A stretch of 64,000 nucleotides of DNA from Cladophialophora immunda (lineage: Eukaryota > Ascomycota > Eurotiomycetes > Chaetothyriales > Herpotrichiellaceae). The notes under the pieces were generated by a model. That model worked only from the letters and a program-made list of their open reading frames with translations. It searched no databases and was not told the DNA's origin. Location: contig NW_015622543.1 of assembly GCF_000835495.1 (NCBI RefSeq), forward strand, positions 2,947,212 to 3,011,211, read 5' to 3'. Shown here piece by piece: positions 20,467-31,878 of this stretch. Made by a program: the position numbers and the translations under genes. Each line of letters starts with the position of its first letter. The stretch's first letter is position 1.

Positions 20467-20826
20467 ATGCGCCTAAATTTCGTCCGCTTTGCTTCTACCG
20501 CCGCCACGAACCCCTCCAGCAAGGCCATCAGGTCCTCTACCCCGTCGTCGTCGCGTTTCCGGAAGTCTCCACCCCTTTCTCTCGACCACTTTATCCAGCG
20601 CCAACGTGTTCTCTCCCTTTACCGCGACATCCTGCGCTCTTTGTACCGGCACATGTCACAGCCTCAAAGGGGAGAGAGCATTGCGTATGCGAAGGGTGAA
20701 TTCACGCGGAACAAAGACGTGCGAGAAATTGAGAGGATTAGGTATCTGATCAGTACCGGGAAGGCGGAGTGGGACGGCGTCAGGAGGGGTGTGGAAGAGA
20801 TGGGCCCCGCGCGAGGAAGAGGTTGA
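20467..20826 (+). CDS. LYR-motif mitochondrial protein, LYRM2-like
   Basis: 119 residues, one exon. The first 35 residues are rich in Arg/Ser without acidic residues (MRLNFVRFASTAATNPSS), a good mitochondrial presequence. The core contains the LYR tripeptide (RVLSLYRDILR) and the LYRM2-specific C-terminal block EFTRNKDVREIERIRYLIST followed by GKAEWDGVRR. LYR proteins bind the acyl carrier protein and assist assembly of respiratory complexes or Fe-S delivery; LYRM2 has been linked to complex I. It is convergent with RCF1, another respiratory-chain assembly gene. Confidence 0.85.
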   Translation: MRLNFVRFASTAATNPSSKAIRSSTPSSSRFRKSPPLSLDHFIQRQRVLSLYRDILRSLYRHMSQPQRGESIAYAKGEFTRNKDVREIERIRYLISTGKAEWDGVRRGVEEMGPARGRG

Positions 20827-21383
20827 GCGAAGAGATGATATTCACACAAGGAGTCGTGGGCGAACGTGGCAAACGAACTATTTGCACATGACCTACCGTT
20901 GCCGGAAGGGACATGGAGAAATACGTGCCACGTATCCTTTGAGGCGGAATCGATCACTCCAAGGCTCGAGAGAGCCACTTTGACGATATGGCCAAACCAC
21001 GACAGTCGGAAATGCCACGGCTGGCAAGATCTGAGCCCATGCACATACGCGGAAGCGATTTAAAGTCCGATGCTTTGCTCTCATTTGAGACGGAATAAAG
21101 GATTGGGTACAATCACCAGCAGCTTTGAAACTTCTTTGTCGGTCGAGATGGGATGTTGCTTCACGAAGGGCAGCAAGCAGACATTCCAGACTCGGAAACA
21201 GCTGGAGCTCACACAGACACGGTTGAGAGCCAAGGGTGCAGGCATTGCAACTTGAAGATCTTGTTCATAGTTATACCCCGCAGATATGTTTCACTTTTTA
21301 CAATGAACCTGTCAAAAGAAGAGTGGCGACATGTTGTGAACTCTCATCCAGAACCGCTTGCCCGAACACATCGGATGACGGCC
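20827..21383. other. Convergent 3' region, LYR gene / RCF1
   Basis: 557 bp between two convergent mitochondrial genes. No repeat, RNA gene or coding signal recognised. Confidence 0.4.
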
Positions 21384-22067
21384 TCAAAGCCTCTTCCAAG
21401 CATCCCTTGTTCTCTTCGCCCACATACCGGGACCCCACCCATCTTCATTCACTTCCTCCAGCACGCTCTTATTCCAGATAGCCCAACCGCTCTTCTTCTT
21501 GTCTCCTGCTCCAGCCGCTTCGGGGGAGGTCAATTGTTCCTGGGCCTTCTGCAGCCCCTCGTTTCCACCTTCAATCATTTTGTCCGCCTTGTCCCTGATA
21601 TCCTCGCTCGTATCTTTCGCGATTCGACTCGCCTTCTCGATCTTTTCCCTCCACTCCTTATCTTCCTGGTCCCTGGCCTCGAGCTCCGCCAACCACTTCT
21701 CCCTCTTCTCCGCGGTCTTCTTCTCCTCCAGTTTCGACTCGAACTCCTTCCTCCTCATCCTCTCATCCTTGTAAAAGATACTGCCCGCCACGACAGCCAG
21801 CAACGTGAAACCCTGCGCGTAGATTCTGGCGCGGAACATCCGGTTAGTTTGATGATGGTCGCCTGCGCGGATGGATTTGGTCGCCATATACAGGGCGTAG
21901 CATGTCGCCACGCAGCCCAGGGGGATTAGCGGTTCTTGACGTATTTTGCGCCAGAGCTTTTGAAAGCGGGATTCCTCGAAGAATTCAGGCGACGAATCGA
22001 AGCTGGATGGGATAGTGGTGGCGGAGAGGGGTGATGGCCCGGCCGATGTAGATGGATCGTCGGACAT
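21384..22067 (-). CDS. RCF1: Respiratory supercomplex factor 1 (HIG1-domain protein)
   Basis: 227 residues, one exon, ATG at 22067. The HIG1 domain spans about residues 30-100: FQKLWRKIRQEPLIPLGCVA starts the first TM hairpin, and HHQTNRMFRARIYAQGFTLL carries the Rcf1 QRRQ-type motif before the second TM. A long charged coiled coil (about 100-170) and a C-terminal Trp-containing segment follow, as in fungal Rcf1 proteins, which are longer than animal HIGD1. It is expected in the mitochondrial inner membrane, supporting association of cytochrome c oxidase with complex III. Confidence 0.92.
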   Translation of the reverse strand: MSDDPSTSAGPSPLSATTIPSSFDSSPEFFEESRFQKLWRKIRQEPLIPLGCVATCYALYMATKSIRAGDHHQTNRMFRARIYAQGFTLLAVVAGSIFYKDERMRRKEFESKLEEKKTAEKREKWLAELEARDQEDKEWREKIEKASRIAKDTSEDIRDKADKMIEGGNEGLQKAQEQLTSPEAAGAGDKKKSGWAIWNKSVLEEVNEDGWGPGMWAKRTRDAWKRL

Positions 22068-22626
22068 TGTGAGGTCTGCCGCAGAGTCTAGGGTAACGAT
22101 TATGTTGCCCTCTTCTCTGATGAATTTGTCCGCTGCAATGGCGTTGATAGCAGTTGAGCTGCTATGTTGTGTTGCACAAGTCGAAAGAAGTCAAAGTTCA
22201 AGTCGTGACGTACGTGGATCTGCAAGCAAGAACGGGAAGATGTGCTCGCGTGCGGGCTCGAATTAAGGGAGTTTAGATGCACAGTTCTCGGCCCAGACCT
22301 TCCTCTTGCTTGCCACAATCAAATGTCGCTGCAGTCGGCTGAGTGCTCGCCAAACTCGCAGCAAATGAGCTGTAGGAATGAACAGAGAGAGCAAACAGGT
22401 GATAGTGTGCTTTGCTCGGACCTTGAAGCTGTTGAAAGCACGAGATCTTCTAACCTTCATGAGAAAGGCGGAATGCGGGGAGGAGAGCTCCGTAAATTTT
22501 TTGGGCGACATTGAAAATCCCACTCTTCGCTAACGTACAGCACGGATTATTGCTACAGTGCACGCTTCGACAGTTCTCAGCCCCTTCATAGGTACCCAAG
22601 TGCTATAGATATCGCTGGACGTCACC
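22068..22626. other. Divergent promoter region, RCF1 / ILV1
   Basis: 559 bp. I looked for Gcn4/CpcA (TGACTC) and Leu3-type sites expected for branched-chain amino-acid genes and saw none on either strand. Confidence 0.4.
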
Positions 22627-24318
22627 ATGGACGCCGCCGACCCTCACGTCAATGGGACGACCACTCCCTCGACGCCCAAGCGTTCGGGCCTCGCTTTGAC
22701 TGAGTACACCGCCATGCCCACGCCCCCTTCCGAACGAGCAGACATTCCTACCTACGACGTCCCTCGAGATTTCCTCCTGCCCACAGGCTATCCGGACTAC
22801 TTGCGTCTGATCCTCACTTCTCGAGTCTACGACGTGGTCAGCGAAAGCCCTCTGAGCCATGCCGTCAACCTCTCCAACCGCCTCGAATGCAAAGTCCTCC
22901 TGAAAAGAGAGGACCTGCTGCCAGTCTTCTCCTTTAAGCTGCGAGGCGCATACAACAAAATGGCCCACCTTCCACCCAAGATCTCATGGAAAGGCGTCAT
23001 TGCTTGCTCGGCAGGGAACCATGCTCAAGGCGTAGCTTACTCTGCCAGACACCTGAAGATCCCTGCAACCATTGTCATGCCACAGGGCACGCCGGCCATT
23101 AAACATATGAACGTGAGCCGCATGGGCGGGAACGTCGTGCTACATGGTCCCGACTTTGACTCGGCAAAAGAGCACTGTCATGCCCTGGAGAAACAGTACG
23201 GTTTGACCAATATTCCACCATTTGATGATCCATATGTCATTGCAGGACAAGGTACTATAGGTATGGAATTGTTGAGGCAGACATCATTGCAAAAGCTCAA
23301 GGCTATCTTCTGCTGCGTCGGCGGCGGCGGGTTGATAGCGGGTATTGGGGTGTATGTGAAAAGAATAGCCCCTCAGGTCAAGATCATTGGCGTGGAGGCC
23401 TCTGACGCCAACGCACTAGTCGAATCTCTGAAGCAGGGCAAGCGAGTGTTGCTTCGAGAAGTCGGCCTCTTCGCCGACGGTGCCGCTGTGAAGACTGTCG
23501 GAGAAGAGACGTTTAGACTTTGTCAAGAAGTGGTGGACGAAGTTATCGAGGTCAGCACCGATGAGATTTGTGCCGCTATCAAGGACGTCTTTGAAGATAC
23601 AAGGTCGATCCTGGAGCCAGCCGGAGCGCTGTCGCTAGCAGGCCTGAAGAAATGGGTCGCCCAGAACCCAGACACAGATACCAGCCGAGAATTGGTCGCG
23701 GTTGCCAGCGGCGCCAACATGAATTTTGATCGGCTAAGATTTGTCGCCGAACGCGCGACTCTGGGTGAGCAGAAAGAGGCTCTCCTGACAGTCACTATTC
23801 CAGAACGCCCAGGCTCATTTGCCCAACTCGTTGAGGCCGTCCTCCCCCAAGCTGTCACAGAATTTGGATACAGATATTCAAACACCGATGAAGCACACGT
23901 GATGATGGGCATCACGGTCTCTTCAGCTGGTGCAAGGGCGCGAGAACTTGACTCACTCTTTTCGCGGCTTGGAGCTGAAGGTATGACTGCAAAAGACCTG
24001 TCTGAGGATGAACTTGCCAAGACTCATATTCGGTACCTTGTTGGTGGACGGTCCGGCGTCAAGGATGAGAGGTTATATATGTTTGAATTCCCGGAGCGAC
24101 CGGGAGCGCTATTCAGGTTCCTGAGGACAATGCGACCGGGTCAGAGCATAACGCTCTTCCACTATCGGAATTATGGCGGGGATGTGGGCAGGATACTTGC
24201 TGGGATTCAGTGTCCCGAGCATGAGAGGGATCAGCTGGAGGATTTCTTGAAGGATATTGGATATCCGTTCAAAGAGTGCACGGACAATGCCACATACAAA
24301 ATGTTCTTGCGAGACTAG
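22627..24318 (+). CDS. ILV1: Threonine deaminase (threonine dehydratase, biosynthetic)
   Basis: 563 residues, one exon. The PLP-binding lysine is Lys104 in [12 protein letters not shown]. The phosphate-binding SAGNHAQG (about 128-135) and the glycine loop [11 protein letters not shown] (about 231-241) are intact. Two ACT-like regulatory repeats follow: one starting [17 protein letters not shown], the second [18 protein letters not shown]. This is the full biosynthetic, isoleucine-feedback-regulated architecture. Reaction: L-threonine to 2-oxobutanoate and ammonia, the first step to isoleucine. The N-terminus ([15 protein letters not shown]) is acidic and does not resemble a classical mitochondrial presequence, so this may be a cytosolic paralogue or use an unusual targeting signal. 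Confidence 0.95.
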   Translation: MDAADPHVNGTTTPSTPKRSGLALTEYTAMPTPPSERADIPTYDVPRDFLLPTGYPDYLRLILTSRVYDVVSESPLSHAVNLSNRLECKVLLKREDLLPVFSFKLRGAYNKMAHLPPKISWKGVIACSAGNHAQGVAYSARHLKIPATIVMPQGTPAIKHMNVSRMGGNVVLHGPDFDSAKEHCHALEKQYGLTNIPPFDDPYVIAGQGTIGMELLRQTSLQKLKAIFCCVGGGGLIAGIGVYVKRIAPQVKIIGVEASDANALVESLKQGKRVLLREVGLFADGAAVKTVGEETFRLCQEVVDEVIEVSTDEICAAIKDVFEDTRSILEPAGALSLAGLKKWVAQNPDTDTSRELVAVASGANMNFDRLRFVAERATLGEQKEALLTVTIPERPGSFAQLVEAVLPQAVTEFGYRYSNTDEAHVMMGITVSSAGARARELDSLFSRLGAEGMTAKDLSEDELAKTHIRYLVGGRSGVKDERLYMFEFPERPGALFRFLRTMRPGQSITLFHYRNYGGDVGRILAGIQCPEHERDQLEDFLKDIGYPFKECTDNATYKMFLRD

Positions 24319-24823
24319 GATGGGAAACTGGTAGATATATGATATGGTGATTAGATACGAGATACCCTGGCATGGCGTTGAGAGAAGACAAAATGGGCTC
24401 TTCAATTTGCACACTGTGATCAGATCAGGTGTAAAACCCAGCAAGACATTTCACCTACGGATAATGCTGCAAAGCGTGGACTCTCTTCTCTTTTTCATCC
24501 TTCACGGCATATGCTTCGTAGATGTAATTTGAAACCTTCAAAGTTGCCCTTCCCGACTCGTCATTACATCCTCCGTTTTTTGTCTCAAATACAAAGTCTC
24601 AGCAACCACGGCTAACACATCAAAGGAAAGACGAAGTCTATGTAAAGTGGCTTTTTGACCCATCTGGCAGATGGTCACAAGGTCAAGGCCTTTCTCTCCC
24701 TAACCTCGCGCTCCTCGCTCTCTACTTTGTGAGCAAGGCAATCTGCAACCTCATGCCGGAAATCGTCCCTGGAACGACGCCAGCTTGGAACTTTGGCGAT
24801 GATCACTCTTCAACGGCATCGAA
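24319..24823. other. Intergenic region, ILV1 / Rrn9-domain gene
   Basis: 505 bp in tandem orientation: ILV1 3' UTR and the promoter of the next gene. Nothing further recognised. Confidence 0.4.
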
Positions 24824-27052
24824 ATGGATTCAGAGACCAGTGATGTGGAGGACGCAGAGAACAAAGAACCGTCGCCTGATCGAGTCCTTCCATCGTCGCC
24901 CCCTCCACGAACAGCTCCCGATGCCCTGGACATCAGCACCTCACCAGCAGGGGATCCGATGGGTTCACGGACCGTCCCGTTCGTGATTCCAGACAGCCCG
25001 TTTGCACGAGGGGAAGACGGGAAAACATACTTCACCCGCCCTAACCGCTACTTCGGCCCCGCGTCAACATGGAATTCCTGGACGAAGGTGGAAAGGACCG
25101 TGGCCCTGAGCTTGGATCGTGTACGCAGTCAGGACCTCAGCATCCACCTCTTCAACGCGTTCGGGGTGAAACGCAAGCTGCAGCAACAGGGTGGTGGGGA
25201 GGCAAAGCGGAGTAAGAAGGGCAAGGAAAGAGCCTCGTCGGTCCCCTCCACTACGGGCAGCTTTGATGACGAGGCAAGCCAGCAGGGACGTCATAGCAGA
25301 GGGAAGAGATATGGCCTCGCCAAATCCTGGACGGCTTGGCCCATGCCTGCTGACCAGGTTCCTCGCGAAGAATTACTGCCCAGAATGGAGGGGGACGACG
25401 AATATCGCATGGAGGTTGAGTCCCGGCCCAGTGCCAATCTTGAAGAGTGGTTGGTTGCGACTGCCACGAAGATTGCTAGAGAGCGATGGAACGCAAGACA
25501 GTGGGAAGACCCATCACCGGCGGGTTCGTCGCAGAGGGACATGAGAGTCGACCACAGAGATGATGTAGTGGACACGCCCGGAGAAGTCCCCGCGAGCGAG
25601 GACCAAGAAGCAGTGGAAGAAGCAGAGAGCGTGCACTCGCCGGAAGCTACAGAAGAACCGGTGTTCTACTCCCAGGCGTTTTCCTTCTACGACGACGATG
25701 CGGAGCAGGCTGCCGTCTCGGGCATGGAGGAAAGCGATAGTGATACCACCGACACGGAGCGACGCCCTGTTCCACTGGTGGACGACGAAAAGTCGCGCGA
25801 ATACTTTCTTCCCAGTGCGCGACATATCCTCAGCAAAGTCGATGACTTACTGCTTGGTCTTCACAAGGCGAGATACGCCTACGCAGGAAAGCCGCGAAGC
25901 AAACGAAGGGGAAAGCATTCTCACAGCCCGGAGGACGACACGAGTGATATCACTCGAGGAAGAAGCGGTTCACGTCCTGCCGCAAGGCAGAGGGTACGTT
26001 CGTCGTCCGCACATACCGACATCTCGAGCGTATCCGTCACGTCCGCCGCATCCGGCGCACGGTCGCGAAGGGTCGAGAATCTCGGCTTGCGGGACTGGAG
26101 CGACGTTATTGGCATGGCTAACCTGACCGGTTGGGACCCTTCAGTTGTGGAACGTGCAAGTCGACGATGCGCGAAGCTATTTGGCGAGAACATGCTATTC
26201 CGCACATTCAACGAGGGAACGGGCAAGGATGGGAGTGAATCGCACTTTACGGAAGACCTTGCCGATGAGCCCGAGAGCCAATCGCCATCCCGGATTGAAG
26301 AAGGAGAGACAGAGTCCAACGAAGAAGGGCGTCTAGCCAGTCGCACCTCCAGACCGTGCGAAAGGTGTCAAGCTACGAAAGCCGAATGCCAGCCCGCGGA
26401 CAGTGAACCTGGAACATCGAGAACGTGCAGGAACTGCCAAGAGACGGGGAATGCATGTTCTGGAATCCAAGTAGATGTGGTCAAAAATGGGCGAACATGT
26501 CCCCATCGAGCTTGTCCGAGACATAAGATCCCATTTCGAAAAGGATGGCATCTTCAACGGCACTTGGAAAGAGTACACGGGCAGACAAGTGGTTCACAGG
26601 CGATCAAGAGTGGGCGAGGCTCGCGAAGTGCCAGTATCAGCGCCCACAGTGCCTTTACCGACATTGATGCTGACAGTGAATCAAATGAGGACCCAGAGCA
26701 CCAAATCCTCTGCCCCGTCCCATCATGCCCACGAACGAGACTGCCTTTCTCCAAAGGCAAGAAACTCTACGAACACTTACGACGGATGCATCCGGAGATC
26801 GATGTTGACGAAGTCAAGAAGAGTGAGAACCGGAGAAGGGGGGAGAGAAGAGGCAAGTGGAGAGATGAGAGACGGACGAGGAGTAAGAGCAAAAGTCGCA
26901 GCAAGAGTCTCGGAGGCAATGGAAGTCGGAGTCAAAGTCGGAATCGAAGCAGGTGGGGAGATAGGACAAGGAAGCATGATGGCGATGAGAGTGGGAGCGA
27001 TAGAGATGATGGTCCCAGACACGAGGAGTATGACGAGGCTTTTATCGATTGA
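24824..27052 (+). CDS. Rrn9-domain protein with C-terminal Zn2Cys6-like and C2H2 zinc fingers
   Basis: 742 residues, one exon. Conserved N-terminal boxes (TYFTRPNRYFGPASTWNSWT, DLSIHLFNAF, KSWTAWPMPADQVPREE) and a central pair (YFLPSARHILSKVDDLLLGL and WSDVIGMANLTGWDPSVVER) match the Rrn9 family of RNA-polymerase-I upstream activating factor subunits in filamentous fungi. The C-terminal part adds cysteines spaced CX2CX6C-X12-CX2CX6C (CERCQATKAEC and CRNCQETGNAC), then two C2H2-like fingers (CPHRACPRHK with HLQRHLERVH; CPVPSCPRTR with LYEHLRRMH) and a basic RS-rich tail. Expected role: nucleolar rDNA transcription initiation. The zinc modules suggest extra DNA or RNA contacts. Confidence 0.78.
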   Translation: MDSETSDVEDAENKEPSPDRVLPSSPPPRTAPDALDISTSPAGDPMGSRTVPFVIPDSPFARGEDGKTYFTRPNRYFGPASTWNSWTKVERTVALSLDRVRSQDLSIHLFNAFGVKRKLQQQGGGEAKRSKKGKERASSVPSTTGSFDDEASQQGRHSRGKRYGLAKSWTAWPMPADQVPREELLPRMEGDDEYRMEVESRPSANLEEWLVATATKIARERWNARQWEDPSPAGSSQRDMRVDHRDDVVDTPGEVPASEDQEAVEEAESVHSPEATEEPVFYSQAFSFYDDDAEQAAVSGMEESDSDTTDTERRPVPLVDDEKSREYFLPSARHILSKVDDLLLGLHKARYAYAGKPRSKRRGKHSHSPEDDTSDITRGRSGSRPAARQRVRSSSAHTDISSVSVTSAASGARSRRVENLGLRDWSDVIGMANLTGWDPSVVERASRRCAKLFGENMLFRTFNEGTGKDGSESHFTEDLADEPESQSPSRIEEGETESNEEGRLASRTSRPCERCQATKAECQPADSEPGTSRTCRNCQETGNACSGIQVDVVKNGRTCPHRACPRHKIPFRKGWHLQRHLERVHGQTSGSQAIKSGRGSRSASISAHSAFTDIDADSESNEDPEHQILCPVPSCPRTRLPFSKGKKLYEHLRRMHPEIDVDEVKKSENRRRGERRGKWRDERRTRSKSKSRSKSLGGNGSRSQSRNRSRWGDRTRKHDGDESGSDRDDGPRHEEYDEAFID

Positions 27053-27503
27053 GGAAAGCTGAGCGTCGAAGAGATAGCATAATGTTTGATGTTGATGTCG
27101 GTGTTGACGACAGTCCTCTGTGGTGTCAGGGTGTCAGGGTGTGTGGGTGTCTACTTGTATGCAGACAATGCCAAGAATTCCGCTTAATAATGCAGACGTC
27201 AATGATCAGGCGAGGCTCCGGCCCGGACAAAGCCTTGGCCAAGGCTTCCGCCTGCTCAGGCTCCTTGTTCGATTGTATTCCATCATTGCATGGTATGGCA
27301 TGTTCTCTCCATTTCTGAACAGCGCTTGTGGAATCGTCCTCTATCAGGTCAATCCCACTTCTCGTATTCTCAAATCCAGGTCATCTAGTGTCTTTATGTT
27401 CTGTGCATCCGTTCTGGCTGAACACCCATTGCCGCCATCACCGAACTCGACCTTGGAGGTGACAAGCCGCCAGTCATAGCCATCAGAGCCAAAGCAGAAA
27501 GAA
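27053..27503. other. Intergenic region, Rrn9-domain gene / Zn2Cys6 gene
   Basis: 451 bp in tandem orientation with GTGT-rich sequence near 27117-27155. No defined element. Confidence 0.4.
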
Positions 27504-30500
27504 ATGTTGGCCGAGACGTCAGCCACCATTCAAAATGGCCTAGAAGAAGGGAACACTACCCCCCCTCTTAGGCAGATGAGGAAGGGCACCAAGTCGTGTC
27601 AAGAATGTACGTATTCTGGTTCTTCAGACGACTTTTGTCAGTTTTGATCCATGGCTATATTCCACTTGAGTTTCATTTCTCTGCCTGAGCTTCCGCCCCT
27701 GTTCCATTTCCTTCGATGATAGAAGGTTGGTCTTCTTCGGGCAAGCATTGCACGACGTCTATGCTCAGAACCTTGTGGAGAATGCGGAAGGCAGAATGGA
27801 GGAAAAGACAAGGTGATCCAGCTTGGACTCGGCCTCAAGTCTCTCAACTCTCAACCATTTCAGGCCCTGACTTAGACAAGGTGGTTCTCCTCCGTCCAAA
27901 TCTTCTATCTCTCTTCTCTTTCAGTCTTTCACTTTCCCCATCCTCTAGGCTGAACATTCGTTTGTCGAATCCTGCACCCCAAGTACGAAGGTGAAAACCA
28001 GTCTAACACACATTCATTACCAAGGCCGTCGTCGAAAGATAAAATGCAACTACCCGCCCACCCCGCCTTCGTCTCCCGCACAAGTTACGGACGTGGCAAG
28101 TGCTGCAGAGGAGAGAAAATGCATCCAATGCAAGAAACACAACCGTAACTGCCAGATCCAAGGCTACGTCGCCTTAGGCACGTCTCGAGAACCCACAGAT
28201 GTGGCTACGCCCATGAAACCAAGCAGCCGTCAGCCGAGAATTTACAAGAGGCGCCGCGAGATGCAATCCTCGACAAGTCATCCCAACGATGAGGAATACC
28301 CGCGTGTGAAGATCCATGTGGATAGGATGGAGTCCGTAGTAGCACGGCTTGCCCAAGAGCGGCAAAAGGAGCGCGAGCACGACGGAGTGCCAACCAGCGC
28401 CTCTGAACAGACACAGAGAAACACGTTCAATTTCCCGGGTAGTTCTGCAGAACTTGTGTCGGCATCGAACCTATTCGATGGACACGACTTTAATCCGGGC
28501 CTCGACCTAGATGCAGAACTTGGCTTTAACAATGGAAGTGTATTTGCCAATGCCTTGAACTTCGACCTGGATTTCGGAGGTGGAAACCCGAACAGTCACT
28601 TCACCTATGATGAACGAGGCAATGCCTCTACACGGATCCAACCACAGGTTTTGCTGGAACAGGAGATGGGAAATGGAATACGAGCTTCGACCACGATCAA
28701 TTCTCACCCATTCCTCCCAACTCAGCAGCAACCTCAGGAATCAATAAGCACAAATGGAACGGGAGGCGCCTGTATCACATCCGCGATGACTTCGGAGGAG
28801 CATTGCAGGACACTCAGTCCCTTGCTTTCACAGCTGTTCAACAATGAGATGTTTACCCAGAGCACAGCGTGTGTTTCCTCAGTCCTGGCCGAAAGGATTG
28901 AATTTATGAACTTCTCCGACACCTCCAACAACTCTGCTGCCACCGATGCCGAAAAATTGCTCTCGACTATCTCCTCCGAACCGTATGTGCTCAAGGTCCT
29001 GGATATTTCCGTGAAATGGTGGATTGCATGGAGAGACCAGGCGGCGGCGCTGCAGGAAGTCTCTCCCTTTTTGAGAGATGACGAGCGGCAAACACAAGCC
29101 CAAGGAATGCCTAGCATGGAAACAGGAGTTAATGCCTCTTCGTTCTCTTCAACAAGACCGGGTCCAGTGGCAGAATCTCGTCCGACGACCCATTCCGGGG
29201 ACCCCCCGTCCTTCCGGGAATTCGTGCTCACTAAATTGTCTCGCTCACAAGAGCCCGTGTCACTTGCCACAGGCCTCCTGTGCGTTGCACTGTCCCTCTA
29301 CCAACTTCGCCCTGGAATAGACGACCGCAAGTTGAACATCTCCACGTCTCCTTCCGAACTCGCCGACCGAATCGTGCTGGCCGTGGATACAATTGTTCTC
29401 TGCCCCACGTCCCCGCACAAGCATACGGCTGACCCTGGCATGCTGTTGCTCCTGATGATACGTGCCAAGATGTACGCCGAGAGCAATCAACTGCGCAAGT
29501 CCTGGTTGTGCATCCGCAGAGCTTTGGAATACGCCAAGGATACCGGGTTCGCGGAGCCGAAGATGCCAATCGACGTGGCCCAGTATGCACCAGAGCTGTG
29601 TGGGCGGGAGCTGACGAAGCTCTTCCACCGGCAACGCTTTCTCGGCTCGATCATGGAGCTGGACCGGCTCATGAGCATGGTCCTGGGCTTCCCGCACGCA
29701 GAGGACGTCAAATTTACAGATCATCTGGCGATGGCCGTGTTGAGGGGTCAGACAGCCAGTCAGGGCGGAGGGTCGGTGTCAGTGGATATCAAGATGCGCG
29801 CTTTCAGGCGGGTGGTGTCTATCGCCGCAGGCCGGGTGAATGACCGCAACGCAAGTTCTGATTCAGACCGAGTCAAACTCCAGACCACAATGGACATCCA
29901 AGCGACATTGAACGAAGTAGCAGCAGCCATGCCTCCGGGCTGGTGGGACGTGGAATCACACCTGGAGACTCCCGATCCGTTTCTGGCGCATGAACATCTG
30001 ATAGCGCAGATGTGGTTCTGGCAGGTCCAGACCTTCCTCCATCTGCCCTTTATGCTGAAAGTCAACAACCCCAACCTTGGTGCCCACAGCCCAGACTGCG
30101 ACAATATCCACAACGGCAATGTAGGGGATCCATACGAGGTGAACAAATACCTCTGTCTGCAAGGCTGTCGCGGCATGCTCCGAGCTTTCAACCTGCTCCG
30201 CTCCGACCCTTCGCTCGCCGTCTATATCTGCAGCTGCGAGGACTTCCAGGGTCTGTTCAGCGCGTGTATACTCATGGTAGGCCTGCTGATGCGCTTGTCA
30301 TACTGTTCGCAGTCTCCACCCGAGCTGGAGCCCAATGGCGTGGGAAATGTCGGCGAGGATCTCGCTCTCATCGAGGAGATCAAGGATGTCTTCCGGTATC
30401 GCGCGACCCAGCAGGGCGGCGGCATCAGTAGACAGGGGCTGAGAGTGTTGAAGGAACTAGGCTCGTTCTTGTACGAAGACGTCAACTGTGTCCACAGAGC

Positions 30501-30951
30501 CGATGTCAAGCGCCGGACCGTGGTGCTCCCGTACTTCGGAGCGATTCACCTCGAGCTGAGGCCGCCGAGTCATCTGCACCACGGATTCAATGGCAGGGCC
30601 AACGTCCCGCAAAGTAATGGCGTCCCGACTCCGGGATTGGGCGCAGAGCTACACATGGCATCTCAGAGCGCATCCGAGCCAGCTTCCGACGAGGGCATTG
30701 GAACGGATTATCCCGATCCGCTTGAGCCAATGTGCTTGCCTTCTTCTACCTGGGACTTGGAAGCCAATATTGCTGCGGACGCCGGTGCCGGTGTTAGTGC
30801 CGGCGGCGACTTTGGCACAGACGAGGCGTTCCAATTCTCCATGCCAGAGTCGAGTCTGAACTGGGACCGTTTCCTCTACGGAAGCGAGCTGGCTCAGAAT
30901 TGGAGCGCCGAGCTGCCCGAGTGGCCCGCCAGCATGGACATGCTACCTTGA
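27504..30951 (+). CDS. Zn2Cys6 fungal-specific transcription factor
   Basis: Exons 27504-27606 and 28025-30951 give 1009 residues. The 418-nt intron (GTACGT donor, CTAAC branch, AAG acceptor) splits the codon of the second zinc cysteine; joining restores SCQECRRRKIKC. The second half, KCIQCKKHNRNC, completes the binuclear cluster, but the loop between the halves is 24 residues, longer than usual. Downstream are a probable coiled coil (VKIHVDRMESVVARLAQ), a disordered Asp/Asn-rich stretch, and a helical middle region consistent with the fungal transcription factor regulatory domain (about 350-800). The C-terminus is acidic with aromatic residues, as in activation domains. Target genes unknown. 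Confidence 0.82.
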
Positions 30952-31878
30952 CGAGGTTGAACAGATGTTGGAGATCCGGACTTCGGAATCCTTGGATCGC
31001 TCACGATAATGTCGAGCTGTTCTAGATCTCCCGTCCTGGCTATAATTGTTGGGTCCAGGGAATTGGGTTGGAAAGGACTTGTACAGTATTGCCGATTTGG
31101 ATCTGAGCAGCGCATAAGAGTGATTTCAACTCGCCACTCAAGTTGACCGCTATGCATTTCTAGTATAATCCAATCCATTTCCATCGGCGGTAGCTTTGGA
31201 GACAAAATTGCCCCCTTCTTTCCGGACCAAGTACGTATCAGAGTCGGTCGTGGAGGACTACATGAATCAGTTGCTAGCAGTTTTACTTCTCATTAGCACT
31301 GCCCTCCGAAAGGTGATGTGTTGGCCGTCCTTCACTCCCGAGGCGGAGGACATCTCACTCGCTGTTATAATAGCTGGCCAGGCTCCAAGAATCGAAGCAG
31401 TTCAGACTGTCCGTGTGTTTTGTGCAAAATTGACATCTAGGCTTCTCCATCACGGGGGAGCAAGTCCAAAAGCTGAGAATCTGAGGATTAGTCTTTCGGC
31501 CATTCTCGAACGTTTGGTGAGGACTTGAAAACAAATTTGAATAGCAACTCTGGAGATTGGATGGATTGCTGGCCCACTCATCTTGAGAGTCGCATGTATC
31601 GCGCCCGTCCGATGGTTGCTCTTCAGGGCGCAAAAGGCATGAGCTGAGAGCGGCAGGTGCCCTGACCGCCATATTCGATATCGAATGGCGTCACCAACCC
31701 AGGAACTGATGGTGGCTCCGGGAATCCCTTTCCCCATCTGGAACGCTTGAGCCAGTGCCAGACTCAAACATTTAATGAATCTGCGGGGGAGGGACAGATA
31801 GCCACCCACTCCCTGTCCTCCAAGGAGCGGTAGGTGAGGGAGCAAAGGGAAGTCCCAAAACAAGATGGTGCCCCCTGT
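30952..31878. other. Convergent 3' region
   Basis: 927 bp between the Zn2Cys6 gene and the DUF7703-like gene. Frames of up to 137 codons on either strand have no recognisable domain; nothing supported. Confidence 0.4.

Noticed and set aside
24109..27022. Antisense and alternate-frame open frames over ILV1 and the Rrn9-domain gene
   Set aside because: They are shadows of GC-rich coding sequence in conserved genes.
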